Assembly: GCF_026000115.1 (NCBI RefSeq)
Contig: NZ_AP026867.1
Span: forward strand, 6,673,001 to 6,737,000
Direction of reading: 5' to 3'
DNA: 64,000 nt
Source: Aureispira anguillae
Lineage (GTDB): Bacteria > Bacteroidota > Bacteroidia > Chitinophagales > Saprospiraceae
Position numbers and translations under genes: made by a program. The notes under the pieces are model-generated. The model saw only the letters and a program-made list of their open reading frames with translations, searched no databases and was not told the DNA's origin. Below, one piece after another: positions 28,807 through 37,919 of the stretch. Numbering within the stretch: position 1 is the stretch's first letter; every line of letters begins with the position of its first letter.

Positions 28807-30168
28807 ATGATAATTGACGCTATTTCACCCTTAGATGGTCGATATGCTGGTAAATTGGTTCCGCATAGAAAATATTTTTCTGAAAAAGGTTTGATGTATT
28901 ATCGTTGCAAAGTAGAGCTACTCTATGTCTTGGCTCTGGATGAAACGGGGCTATTCGAACCCTTAAACGATACTGAAAAGACCAATATTCAAGATTGTAT
29001 TGACAACTTTACAGATGAAGATTATCGTCGTATCAAAGAAATTGAAAGTGTGACCAACCACGATGTCAAAGCTTGTGAAATGTTTTTGAGAGAACGGACA
29101 GGTTTGCGAGATGTTAACTTATTGCATTTTGCGCTGACATCTGAGGATGCCAATAATTTGGCCTACACTTTTATGCTTAAAGATTATTTAGCAGAACAAC
29201 ATTTGCCTCAAATAGAGCAGGTGTTAAATAAGTTGATCGAATTGGCAGAAGCTTGGAAAAATATTCCTTTTCCTTGTAGAACGCATGGTCAGAAGGCATC
29301 ACCAAGTACTGCTGGAAAAGAAATAGCTGTATTTGTAAATCGAATTACTCGCATTTACAAAGAATTAAAAAACTTTACCTTTTTGGGTAAAATCAATGGT
29401 GCTGTAGGAAACTATTCGGCTATGTTAGCTGCCTTTCCCGATTTTGATTGGTTGTCTTTTGCGCATCAATTTTTGCGCAAACATGGCTTAGAACCTAATA
29501 TTGCTACAACACAAATCGAAGATCACGATACTTGGGCTACTTATTTTAATTGGACACGCCAGATCAATAATATTGTAATGGATTTGGATGTGGATTGTTG
29601 GCTGTACATTTCTAAAGATTTATTCTCAGAAAAGGTAAAAGCTGGCGAAGTTGGTTCTTCTACCATGCCACACAAAGTAAATCCAATCAACTTTGAAAAT
29701 AGCGAAGGAAATCTCATGTTAGCGAATTCCATGCTAACCTTATTGTCGGATAAATTATGCCGCTCTAGAATGCAACGTGATTTGTCAGATTCTACCGTAG
29801 AACGCAATATGGGTTCCGCTTTATCTTATTCTTCTTTGGGAATGACAGAATTATTGCGTGGTTTGAATAAGTTAAAAATCAATGAAGATAACTGTCGCAA
29901 TGAGTTGCACGATAGCCCTGAATTATTGGCAGAGCCTATTCAAACAATTCTTAAAATTGTAGGGGTAGATGATCCTTATACCTTGCTCAAAAAGGTATCT
30001 CGTGGTCAGAAACCAACTAGAGAAATGTTGATGGATCTAGTAAAAGGTTTGGATATAGACCAAAATATAAAAGATAGAATTTATAAGTGGGAAGCGGTAG
30101 ATTATGTTGGAGATGCAGTTCGTATTTGTGACTTAGTTGTTCAAACAGCTCAAGAAGCAATGAAATAA
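28807..30168 (+). CDS. purB: Adenylosuccinate lyase
   Basis: 453 residues, E. coli PurB-like in length and N terminus (AISPLDGRYAGK, FSEKGLMYYR). Fumarase-superfamily motifs are TSEDANNLAY, THGQKASPSTAGKE and the mobile signature loop GSSTMPHKVNPINFENSEGN at about 283-302 with its catalytic Ser. It removes fumarate from SAICAR to give AICAR and from adenylosuccinate to give AMP. It has its own 3' hairpin at 30194-30246 and a 150-bp leader. Confidence 0.97.
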   Translation: MIIDAISPLDGRYAGKLVPHRKYFSEKGLMYYRCKVELLYVLALDETGLFEPLNDTEKTNIQDCIDNFTDEDYRRIKEIESVTNHDVKACEMFLRERTGLRDVNLLHFALTSEDANNLAYTFMLKDYLAEQHLPQIEQVLNKLIELAEAWKNIPFPCRTHGQKASPSTAGKEIAVFVNRITRIYKELKNFTFLGKINGAVGNYSAMLAAFPDFDWLSFAHQFLRKHGLEPNIATTQIEDHDTWATYFNWTRQINNIVMDLDVDCWLYISKDLFSEKVKAGEVGSSTMPHKVNPINFENSEGNLMLANSMLTLLSDKLCRSRMQRDLSDSTVERNMGSALSYSSLGMTELLRGLNKLKINEDNCRNELHDSPELLAEPIQTILKIVGVDDPYTLLKKVSRGQKPTREMLMDLVKGLDIDQNIKDRIYKWEAVDYVGDAVRICDLVVQTAQEAMK

Positions 30169-30193
30169 AATCACTTATTGTAAGTTTTCTTCT

Positions 30194-30246
30194 AATTTGA
30201 AAATTTGAGGATGGAACAATATAATTTGTCTTCAAATTTTCAAATT
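30194..30246 (+). terminator. Long AT-rich hairpin after purB
   Basis: AATTTGAAAATTTGAGGA pairs with TCTTCAAATTTTCAAATT (one mismatch) around 17 nt. A T-rich stretch follows after GTTGCA. It probably contributes to termination of purB. Confidence 0.6.
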
Positions 30247-30417
30247 GTTGCATTTTTTGAATCAACTAAAATACCGAAAACTTAGCGTATAAGCTATCTA
30301 ATTAAAATGTTATGAATTTTGCTTTACGGCTTGAAATCCATAGCGTTAACTTTGCTGTTGTTGTTGAGCAGTAGTAGAGTACTTCAGAAGATCAAAAACA
30401 AACAAAATTAAGCAATA

Positions 30418-31668
30418 ATGAAAATAGCAATAATTGGCTCAGGAGGAAGAGAACATGCCTTGTCTTGGAAATTGGCTCAATCCTTGGGTGAATCGGCCGT
30501 TTATACCTTACCTGGTAATGGTGGAATTCCCAATAGCCACCCTATGGATATTGGAGATTTTGATGCCATCAAAGCGTTCTGTGAAGCAAATGACATTGAT
30601 TATATTTTTGTAGGACCAGAAGTGCCTTTAGCCGATGGAATTGTTGATTATTTTAATCAAACGACCATTAAAGCACTGGGACCTTGTCAAGATGCTGCAC
30701 AATTAGAAGGATCAAAGATCTTTTCTAAGAATTTTATGAAAAAATATGGCGTAGCAACGGCTGACTTTCATACTTTTTCAACCGTTAGTGCTGCTGAAGC
30801 AACTGTTCGAGCAATGAATGGGGATTTAGTCATCAAGTACGATGGCTTGGCTGCTGGAAAAGGGGTCTTTGTTTGTGATAATATCGAGGAAGCATTAGCG
30901 GCATTGGATGAAATGAGACAACAATACGGCGAAGAATGCCCTTTTTTGATCGAGGATAAAATTGTGGGAGATGAAATTTCGATCATTGGCTTTACCGATG
31001 GAAAAAATATTAAGTTGCTCTTACCTTCTCAAGACCACAAGCAGCTTAATGATGGAGATACTGGTCCTAATACAGGGGGAATGGGAGTAATGTGTCCTGT
31101 ACCTTTTTGGAATGAGGAGCTAGCGGCAATAATTCAAGAAAAAATTGTTCAGCCTACCTTAAAAGGAATTCAAGCGGAGGAGATGAACTATAAGGGGATT
31201 ATCTACTTTGGGATTATGATGGGGGCTAATGGTCCTGAATTGCTAGAGTATAATGTTCGTTTTGGTGACCCTGAAACGGAAGTCTTATTACCTTCTTTAA
31301 AAACAGACTTGGCAAAAATTGTTGAGGCATGTTTGAATGGAACTTTAGGAACGATTGAATTAGAGTTTGAAGATGGCTTTTTTGTAGATGTTGTACAAGT
31401 ATCGGGAGGCTATCCCAAAGCTTACCAAAAAGGTTATGAAATTCATGGCTTAGAGGCAGTAGACGATGCGATTGTATTTCATGCAGGAACCAAAATCCAA
31501 GACGGAAAAGTAGTAACCAATGGAGGCCGAGTGTTGAATATAGTAGGGAAGGGAGCAACTTTAGATGCTGCTATTCGCAAGGCTTATGAGCAGTGCGAAA
31601 AAGTTAGTTTCAAAGATAATTTCTATAGAAAAGATATTGGTCAACGTGTTTATAAAGTGGTACAATAA
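30418..31668 (+). CDS. purD: Phosphoribosylamine-glycine ligase
   Basis: 416 residues, standard for PurD. ATP-grasp enzyme: N-terminal MKIAIIGSGGREHALSWKL, then VGPEVPLADGIVDYF, ATP-binding VIKYDGLAAGKGVFVC, the metal/phosphate segment PNTGGMGVMCPVPF, YKGIIYFGIMM and EYNVRFGDPETEV. It ligates glycine to 5-phosphoribosylamine to make GAR, step 2. purN begins 12 bp after its stop, so purD and purN are an operon performing consecutive reactions. Confidence 0.97.
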   Translation: MKIAIIGSGGREHALSWKLAQSLGESAVYTLPGNGGIPNSHPMDIGDFDAIKAFCEANDIDYIFVGPEVPLADGIVDYFNQTTIKALGPCQDAAQLEGSKIFSKNFMKKYGVATADFHTFSTVSAAEATVRAMNGDLVIKYDGLAAGKGVFVCDNIEEALAALDEMRQQYGEECPFLIEDKIVGDEISIIGFTDGKNIKLLLPSQDHKQLNDGDTGPNTGGMGVMCPVPFWNEELAAIIQEKIVQPTLKGIQAEEMNYKGIIYFGIMMGANGPELLEYNVRFGDPETEVLLPSLKTDLAKIVEACLNGTLGTIELEFEDGFFVDVVQVSGGYPKAYQKGYEIHGLEAVDDAIVFHAGTKIQDGKVVTNGGRVLNIVGKGATLDAAIRKAYEQCEKVSFKDNFYRKDIGQRVYKVVQ

Positions 31669-31680
31669 GGTGAACAACAG

Positions 31681-32262
31681 ATGAAGAAAAAAATTGCCAT
31701 ATTTATATCGGGTAGAGGGAGTAACATGAAAGCTATTGTCGAGCAATGCCAAAATGGTATCTTAAAAGACTTGGCAGAAGTTGTACTGGTCTTTGCCAAT
31801 AAAGAGACTGCCGCAGGCTTAGACTTTGCCGAATCAGTAGGTTTGGAAACAAAGTGGATTACTTCTAAAGGTTTAAAACGAACAACTTTTGACCAAAAAG
31901 TGTTGACTCTATTGGAAGATTATAAGATAGATTATATTGTATTGGCGGGCTATATGCGAGTTTTGTCTAGCATTTTTGTTCAAGCTTATCCCAAACAAAT
32001 TATCAATATACATCCTGCTGATACAGCATTGCACCAAGGGTTAAATGGCTATGGTTGGGCATTTGAAAACCAATTAACCGAAACCAAAGTAACGGTACAC
32101 TATGTAGACGAGGGACTAGATACAGGTTCTGTTATAGCACAACATCCTGTTGATTTGAAGGGGGCGGAGACCTTGGAGGAGGTAGAACGAAGAGGCTTGG
32201 CTGTAGAACATAAGTTTTATAGTGAGGTGCTTCAAAAACTTATTACATCGTGTAATAAGTAG
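31681..32262 (+). CDS. purN: Phosphoribosylglycinamide formyltransferase
   Basis: 193 residues, a little short for PurN (about 200-215). The folate-dependent formyltransferase motifs are present: IFISGRGSNMKAIV, ANKETAAGL, the catalytic Asn109/His111 in IINIHPADT and Asp147 in DEGLDTGSV. It formylates GAR to FGAR with 10-formyl-THF. Its last five or six codons (TSCNK, stop) lie inside the left arm of a long inverted repeat (32245-32401), so the C terminus has apparently been trimmed or replaced by that element. It is coupled to purD. Confidence 0.95.
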   Translation: MKKKIAIFISGRGSNMKAIVEQCQNGILKDLAEVVLVFANKETAAGLDFAESVGLETKWITSKGLKRTTFDQKVLTLLEDYKIDYIVLAGYMRVLSSIFVQAYPKQIINIHPADTALHQGLNGYGWAFENQLTETKVTVHYVDEGLDTGSVIAQHPVDLKGAETLEEVERRGLAVEHKFYSEVLQKLITSCNK

Positions 32263-32401
32263 TTTGGTGTTTTTACAGTAGATTTTGGTTGCTGTTGAGG
32301 CGGCTCCGAGCTTAATAGCCTTAGCTATCAGAGCGAGAACACAACAAAAACAGCAACCAAAAGGTACGCTTAAAAACATTGAAAAATTTATTACACGGCG
32401 T
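32245..32401. repeat. Long imperfect palindrome overlapping the purN 3' end
   Basis: The 49-nt left arm (ACATCGTGTAATAAG at 32245, ending GATTTTGGTTGCTGTT) and the right arm (AACAGCAACCAAAAGG, ending TTATTACACGGCGT at 32401) are largely complementary. They include perfect 14-bp TTTTGGTTGCTGTT/AACAGCAACCAAAA inner arms. The centre holds a further hairpin ATAGC-CTTA-GCTAT. The left arm contains the purN stop codon. ACTTAT occurs immediately outside on the left (32238-32243) and right (32402-32407). Confidence 0.75.
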
Positions 32402-32440
32402 ACTTATATTAATTGAAATGAAATAAAGATTGAATTAGCT

Positions 32441-34324
32441 ATGTGTGGAATTGCATTTATTAGATTAAAAAAGCCAATAGACTATTTTCTAGAGAAATAT
32501 GGTACTCCATTTTATGGAATTAATAAGTTGTATCTACTGCTTGAGAAACAACACAATAGAGGGCAAGATGGAGTAGGTGTTGCCAATATTAAATTAAATG
32601 CATTGCCTGGTAAGCGATATATTTCAAGATATAGAAGTATTAGTAGAAAGCCTATTCAAGATACTTTTGAATATATCAACAAGCGCTTTAAAGCATTGGA
32701 AGAAAATAGCCCTCATTTGCTCAAAGATGTAAACTACCTTGTGAATAACGAGGCGTTTATGGGAGAGGTTTTTTTAGGGCATTTGCGATATGGTACTTAT
32801 GGCAAAAATAGCATCGAAAGCTGCCATCCTTTTTTGAGACAAAATAGCTGGAGAACAAGAAATTTGGTTGTTGCAGGAAATTTTAATTTAACAAATGTCG
32901 ATGAGCTGTTTGACTTTATGGTTAGCCTTGGACAGCATCCAAAGGAAAAGGCTGATACCGTAACCGTGCTCGAAAAAATAGGGCATTTCTTAGATGTCGA
33001 AAACCAACGATTGTTTGACCATTTTAAGGCGCAAGGGTATAACGACAATAGAGAAATTTCTGCCTTAATTTCTAAAAATTTAGATACCCAAAAAATCTTG
33101 CAACAAGCTAGTGGAGATTGGGACGGTGGATATTTGATGACGGGAATGTTTGGCAATGGGGATGCCTTTATTTTTAGAGATCCAAATGGAATACGACCAG
33201 GTTATTGGTATGAGGATGATGAGGTTGTTGTGGCTGCTTCAGAACGAGCGGCTATCCAGACTGCTTTTAATGTCTATTTTGAAGAGGTAAAAGAGTTGAA
33301 ACCAGGGCATGCACTTTTGGTTAATCGCAAAGGAGAGGCTGAAGAAAAAGAGATTATACCTGCTCAAGAAAAGCTGGCTTGTTCTTTTGAACGCATTTAC
33401 TTTTCTAGAGGTTCGGATCAAGAAATCTACCAAGAACGTTTACAACTTGGGCGAAATGTCTCTAAAAAGGTTTTTGAGGCAGTTAATTATGATTTTGAAA
33501 ATACCGTTTTTAGTTATATTCCCAATACTGCTGAGGTTTCTTTCTTTGGAATGACAAAAGCGGCCCATGCTGCACTTTCATTACAAAAGTTAGAAAAAAT
33601 AAGAGCGTTGGGGAACGCTGTAACCGATGAGGACATTGAGGCAATTATGTCTGTGGTTCCAAGAGCAGAAAAAATTGCGATTAAAGATGCAAAACTAAGA
33701 ACGTTTATCACGCAAGATGATTCAAGAGATGATCTCGTTGCTCATGTTTATGATGTAACTTATGGTGTCATTAATGACGAAAAGGATACCTTAGTTTTGA
33801 TTGATGATTCAATTGTTCGAGGGACTACGCTGCGCCAAAGTATTTTGCGAATCGTAGACCGATTGAATCCTAAAAAAATTATTATTGTATCTTCTGCTCC
33901 TCAAATAAGGTATCCAGATTGTTATGGTATTGATATGGCAAAGCTTGGCGATTTTGTTGCATTTAGAGCTGCTATAGCATTACTAAAAGACAACAACAAG
34001 GAGCATGTAATCAATGATGTTTATAAGGCTTGTCTCAATCAAATCAACATACCAAGAGAAAATATCGTAAACCATGTAAAACGCATTTATGAGCCGTTTA
34101 CCGATGAAGAAATTAGTACCAAAATAGCTGAATTGCTACAACTTGGAAACATTAAAGCAGAGGTGCAAATTATCTATCAAAGTATTGAGGGGCTAAAAGA
34201 TGCTTGCCCTAATAATAAGGGGGATTGGTACTTTAGCGGTAATTACCCAACTGCTGGTGGAAATAAGGTGGTGAACAAAGCCTTTATCAACTATATGGAA
34301 GGGATTAACGAACGAGCTTATTAA
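32441..34324 (+). CDS. purF: Amidophosphoribosyltransferase, long Bacteroidota type
   Basis: 627 residues against about 470-505 for canonical PurF. The start is MCGIAFIRLKK, so Cys2 becomes the N-terminal nucleophile after Met removal, with no propeptide. The class II glutaminase domain includes QHNRGQDGVGVAN, HLRYGTYGK and the region around DPNGIRPGYW. The phosphoribosyltransferase domain has the PRPP loop TLVLIDDSIVRGTTLRQ at about 447-463. There are insertions in the glutaminase domain, and a C-terminal extension of about 100 residues ends CPNNKGDWYFSGNYPTAGG. It makes 5-phosphoribosylamine from PRPP and glutamine, the first and usually feedback-controlled step. It has its own terminator. 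Confidence 0.92.
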   Translation: MCGIAFIRLKKPIDYFLEKYGTPFYGINKLYLLLEKQHNRGQDGVGVANIKLNALPGKRYISRYRSISRKPIQDTFEYINKRFKALEENSPHLLKDVNYLVNNEAFMGEVFLGHLRYGTYGKNSIESCHPFLRQNSWRTRNLVVAGNFNLTNVDELFDFMVSLGQHPKEKADTVTVLEKIGHFLDVENQRLFDHFKAQGYNDNREISALISKNLDTQKILQQASGDWDGGYLMTGMFGNGDAFIFRDPNGIRPGYWYEDDEVVVAASERAAIQTAFNVYFEEVKELKPGHALLVNRKGEAEEKEIIPAQEKLACSFERIYFSRGSDQEIYQERLQLGRNVSKKVFEAVNYDFENTVFSYIPNTAEVSFFGMTKAAHAALSLQKLEKIRALGNAVTDEDIEAIMSVVPRAEKIAIKDAKLRTFITQDDSRDDLVAHVYDVTYGVINDEKDTLVLIDDSIVRGTTLRQSILRIVDRLNPKKIIIVSSAPQIRYPDCYGIDMAKLGDFVAFRAAIALLKDNNKEHVINDVYKACLNQINIPRENIVNHVKRIYEPFTDEEISTKIAELLQLGNIKAEVQIIYQSIEGLKDACPNNKGDWYFSGNYPTAGGNKVVNKAFINYMEGINERAY

Positions 34325-34370
34325 ATCCTTAAATAAAAAAAGAGCGCCTTGGGTTCTTTGTAATCGTTTT

Positions 34371-34414
34371 TAATAAAAAACCGTTGGAAATTATCTTCTA
34401 ACGGTTTTTTATTT
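34371..34414 (+). terminator. Rho-independent terminator of purF
   Basis: AATAAAAAACCGTT pairs with AACGGTTTTTTATT, with additional GAA/TTC pairing in the loop. A strong T-run follows. It marks the end of the purine block. Confidence 0.9.
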
Positions 34415-34518
34415 AACAAAGAAGAAAAAATAAGGCATCAAAAAGATTAGGCAAATCAATAGATTATTTTTGGGACTTTACTTAACAATTGGTATCGATC
34501 TAAAAATGCTTCTTTGGA

Positions 34519-35160
34519 TCAAGAATCTGCTCTAGGACCCAAGCCATAAATCGTTCGGTAGGTTTCCAATAGAGCAGGCAATTCTTTTTTGAGCTTTTCT
34601 CGAATCTTAGCTTTATCAAATTGCTTGTTCTCTCCGCTCTTTTCTAACTCTTGAAGGATATATTGAGTTTTATCTTTTCCATTTTTTGATAAGGGATGAC
34701 TGCGATTATTTTCCGTAATCTCTACTTTTATTTCTAGTGATTGGTGCAGATATTCATAGGCTTTTGCATAGTCTTTGGTTACATGAAAATTAAATTCTGC
34801 TAATTTTAATAAGGATTGAGGGTTGATGTATTGTTCAGCAGCAATGCGGTGATATTTTAGGGCATTTTCACGATCTTGATTAGCGGCATAGGTATTGGCT
34901 AAATAGTAAAAACCAAAAGAAGCATGACGTAAGGTTAAATCGGTTGCACTAAGTTGTTCCAAGATTTGTTGCTGATTCATTTCTTGAAAGACTTGAAACA
35001 TTGTTTTATATTGTTCTGCATCAAAATTAGGTTTTACGGGTAGTGCTAATGTATTATGATGATTTTGTTCTAACTCTTCTAATGAGTAAGACTTAGGAGC
35101 TTCGCAAGCCGTACAAAATAAGATCAATAAGAAGGAAAATAAACCTAGTTGAGTTTGCAT
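34519..35160 (-). CDS. Probable lipoprotein with TPR-like helices
   Basis: 213 residues from the ATG at 35160; an ATG 16 codons upstream gives a poor N terminus. The lipoprotein-type signal MQTQLGLFSFLLILFCTAC puts a Cys at about residue 19. The mature part is helical with TPR-like phrases (ASFGFYYLANTYAANQDRENALKYHRIAAE and FHVTKDYAKAYEYLHQSLEI in adjoining segments), then charged helices. It is probably anchored in the outer or inner membrane; function unknown. It is convergent with purF and isolated. Confidence 0.65.
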   Translation of the reverse strand: MQTQLGLFSFLLILFCTACEAPKSYSLEELEQNHHNTLALPVKPNFDAEQYKTMFQVFQEMNQQQILEQLSATDLTLRHASFGFYYLANTYAANQDRENALKYHRIAAEQYINPQSLLKLAEFNFHVTKDYAKAYEYLHQSLEIKVEITENNRSHPLSKNGKDKTQYILQELEKSGENKQFDKAKIREKLKKELPALLETYRTIYGLGPRADS

Positions 35161-35568
35161 TGTTCTATGATTTTGAGAATTTTGTAAAAAGTCATTGTCT
35201 TTAATCATAATATTCCGTTAATTTTTTGCTTTTTCACAAAAAAAGCAAAAAAGCATCTTATATTCAGTTGATTATCAGATAGCTAATGTTTTGAGTGATA
35301 AAATTGCATCATTTTGATGATCAACTGCGTAGCACTCATGTAATAATCGAATGCGATTTTTCAACGGAGTATTATAATCAGACTACCTTTTTGTAAATTT
35401 AGAGAGAATTAATATTTTAGTATTGGTGAATAAGTAACGATAGAATCTAACTATAAATTCTATATAAGATCAAATAAAGTTATTCAATTTTACAACATTA
35501 AAGAATCATTGTTATCTTTATCCAAAGATTATAAAAATATCTAAAAACTACCGAAAAAGACAACTATA
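35161..35568. other. Intergenic region containing a short palindromic element
   Basis: A gap of about 400 bp between divergent genes. It holds the palindrome at 35265-35327 and a small AAAAAGC/GCTTTTT inverted repeat near 35228-35252. TATCTTTA at about 35513-35520 is one base off the -7 consensus and could serve the E2 gene. Confidence 0.4.
35265..35327. repeat. Short palindromic element with 13-bp terminal inverted repeats
   Basis: CAGTTGATTATCA (35265-35277) and TGATGATCAACTG (35315-35327) are inverted repeats with one mismatch. The interior contains GATAGCTAA, whose complement TTAGCTATC occurs in the centre of the purN-end palindrome. Confidence 0.6.
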
Positions 35569-36810
35569 ATGGCAAATGTGGTACATATGCCCGCACTTAG
35601 TGATACCATGGAAGAAGGGACACTAGTGGCATGGCACAAAAAAGTCGGCGAGGCTGTAGAATCAGGCGAATTATTAGCCGAGATCGAAACAGACAAAGCA
35701 GTTATGGAATTCCAAAGCTTCTATGATGGTGTATTATTGTACATTGGCGTAGAGGAAGGAAATGCAGTTCCTGTTGATGCAGTTATTGCAGTCATTGGAG
35801 AGGAAGGAGAAGATTATCAAGCCTTGCTAAGTGCAGGGAATGATGCCGCTCCAGAAGAAACGATTGAAGCACCTTCGAAAGAAGTGTTAGAGGTAGTTTC
35901 AGCTCCACTAAAAGAAGAAACAACAGCTACTAGTTCTGCCAACGGCAGGATTAAAGCTTCTCCATTGGCGAAAGCGATGGCAAAAGAAGAAGGCATTGAT
36001 CTTAGTCAATTGACAGGGTCGGGTGATGATGGTCGTATCGTAAAACGAGATATAGAAGAGTATCTCAAACAACCTGCTAAAGCGACTCCAATTGTTATTC
36101 AGCAACCTGTTGCCGCTCCTGAACCAGAAGGTGACTATGAAGATGTTCCTGTTAGTCAAATGCGTAAGGTCATTGCTCGTAGATTGGGCGAAAGCAAATT
36201 CTCTGCACCTCATTTCTATCTAACAATGGAAATTTGCATGGATAAATTGATGGCTACTCGCAAACAAGTGAAGGAGTTGACAGAAACCAAAATTTCATTT
36301 AATGACTTTGTGGTGAAGGCAACCGCCAAAGCACTTAAGGAACACAAGAGCATCAATGCTTCTTGGTTAGGCGATAAGATTCGTTATTATAATTATGTCA
36401 ACATGGGAGTAGCTGTCGCTATTGATGAAGGGCTTGTTGTTCCTGTTGTACGTAATGCTGATACCAAAGCTTTGTCTCAAATTGCAACTGAAATTCGTGA
36501 ATTAGCAGGTAAGGCAAGAGATCGTAAACTAACGCCAGATGAAATGTCGGGCAATACCTTTACCATTTCTAATTTAGGAATGTTTGGGATTGATGAATTT
36601 ACGGCGATTATCAACTCTCCTGATGCTTGCATTTTGGCAGTAGGGGCTATTAATCCTAGATTGGTGATGGTTGATGGCGAAGTAAAAGAGTCTCACTTCA
36701 TGAAGGTGACCTTGTCTTGTGATCATCGTGTTGTTGATGGTGCTTCTGGTGCTAAATTCTTGCAGACCTTAAAGTCAATTTTAGAAGAACCAATGCGTTT
36801 GATTATCTAA
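35569..36810 (+). CDS. Dihydrolipoamide acyltransferase E2, probably of pyruvate dehydrogenase
   Basis: 413 residues. One lipoyl domain (1-80) has the lipoylation site Lys43 in EIETDKAVMEF. An Ala/Glu/Pro linker follows, then a peripheral-subunit-binding domain (IKASPLAKAMAKEEGIDLSQ), a second linker and the catalytic domain with DHRVVDGASGAKF (His386, Asp390). The MPALSDTMEEGTLVAWHKK start resembles mitochondrial-type PDH E2. It transfers an acetyl group from E1-bound thiamine to CoA within the multienzyme complex. E1 and E3 genes are not adjacent, so the complex must be encoded elsewhere. The acetyl specificity is inferred from similarity. Confidence 0.85.
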   Translation: MANVVHMPALSDTMEEGTLVAWHKKVGEAVESGELLAEIETDKAVMEFQSFYDGVLLYIGVEEGNAVPVDAVIAVIGEEGEDYQALLSAGNDAAPEETIEAPSKEVLEVVSAPLKEETTATSSANGRIKASPLAKAMAKEEGIDLSQLTGSGDDGRIVKRDIEEYLKQPAKATPIVIQQPVAAPEPEGDYEDVPVSQMRKVIARRLGESKFSAPHFYLTMEICMDKLMATRKQVKELTETKISFNDFVVKATAKALKEHKSINASWLGDKIRYYNYVNMGVAVAIDEGLVVPVVRNADTKALSQIATEIRELAGKARDRKLTPDEMSGNTFTISNLGMFGIDEFTAIINSPDACILAVGAINPRLVMVDGEVKESHFMKVTLSCDHRVVDGASGAKFLQTLKSILEEPMRLII

Positions 36811-36848
36811 TTAAATTTAGGTGATTATAGCGTACTAAAAATAAAGAA

Positions 36849-36887
36849 AGAGGATTATTGCTATTTAGTGATAATGCTCTTTTTTTT
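36849..36887 (+). terminator. Rho-independent terminator of the E2 gene
   Basis: AGAGGATTAT pairs with ATAATGCTCT (one mismatch), followed by eight T residues. Confidence 0.75.
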
Positions 36888-36995
36888 AGCGCAAACAGTG
36901 AGGTTTTAGTTATTCTAGCTCAAAAACAGTTACTTACCATTGTCAAAGTGCTGAAATCTTTTTAGCAAGCTCAATGAATTTTAGATAATGGAATA

Positions 36996-37583
36996 TTATT
37001 TAGGCTTAAAAATTAGATCTTCGACTAGTTCACAGATGGTGTGACCAATTAAGATATGACATTCTTGTATTCTGGGCGTATCAGAAGAAGGTACCCGAAA
37101 TAAAAGGTCACAATTGTTGGTCATTAAGCCTCCATCTTGCCCCGTTAGCCCAATGGTCGTCATCCCTTGTTTTTTTGCCTGTTCTAATGCTTTAATTACA
37201 TTAGGCGAATTACCAGAAGTTGAAATAGCAACTAAAACATCTCCTTTTCTTCCCTTGGCTTGAACTATTCGAGCATAAATTTCATTAAAAGAATAGTCAT
37301 TGGCTACAGCAGTTAAATAAGACCCATTTACATGTAGGGCTTCTGCAAACAATGGTGCTCGATTGTAATAAAATCGACCAGAAAATTCTGCGGCTAAGTG
37401 TTGGGCATCAGCAGCACTTCCACCATTGCCACAAAAAAGCACTTTGCCATCTGTTTGAAAACAATGGACAATATCTAGAACTGCCTGCTGTATTGTGATA
37501 CTAATCTCTTCTTGTTGGAGCAATTGTTGCTTGACGAGAATGGAGGCTTTTAGTATGTTTTTTATTTTGTTCAGATCATTCAT
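36996..37583 (-). CDS. gmhA: Sedoheptulose-7-phosphate isomerase (SIS domain)
   Basis: 195 residues, typical GmhA length. The SIS-domain phosphosugar site is seen in FCGNGGSAADAQHLAAEFSG and ISTSGNSPNVIKALEQAK. The C-terminal catalytic helix is RIQECHILIGHTICELVED, with the conserved Glu and His. It makes D-glycero-D-manno-heptose-7-phosphate for LPS heptose synthesis. No hldE or gmhB neighbour is present. Convergent with the E2 gene. Confidence 0.9.
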   Translation of the reverse strand: MNDLNKIKNILKASILVKQQLLQQEEISITIQQAVLDIVHCFQTDGKVLFCGNGGSAADAQHLAAEFSGRFYYNRAPLFAEALHVNGSYLTAVANDYSFNEIYARIVQAKGRKGDVLVAISTSGNSPNVIKALEQAKKQGMTTIGLTGQDGGLMTNNCDLLFRVPSSDTPRIQECHILIGHTICELVEDLIFKPK

Positions 37584-37919
37584 TGCTATTGTCTATATTG
37601 GTTTGTTACAAGAATACAAGAAACATTAGGGATAACCTATTTTTCTACGAATTTCAAGAAAGAATTCTGTTATTCATCCAATGCCAGCAATAAAGATAAG
37701 ACGATAAAATCATTCTAAAAGTTCAAATGTGGCAACTTATTCGCTAAATTATTCGTCCATAGATTATGAGTTTTTTGATCAAACAGGATAAAAAGCTAAA
37801 AGATTTAGCAATAATTAGAATTCCTATGTAACTTGGTTGGTTCGTTTTTTTGTTAAACAGCTTCAAACATGGGAAATAGAAAATTTAAAAAAAAGAATAT
37901 TAAAATATAACAAGATTAG
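37584..37919. other. Intergenic region between gmhA and cinA, nothing recognised
   Basis: About 335 bp between divergent genes, AT-rich. It presumably carries both promoters, but no convincing TAnnTTTG motif, hairpin or small gene is visible. Confidence 0.4.

Noticed and set aside
31226-31558. 110-codon antisense frame in purD
   Set aside because: Shadow frame; Leu/His-rich artefact of codon bias.
32797-33156. 119-codon antisense frame in purF
   Set aside because: Shadow frame without support.
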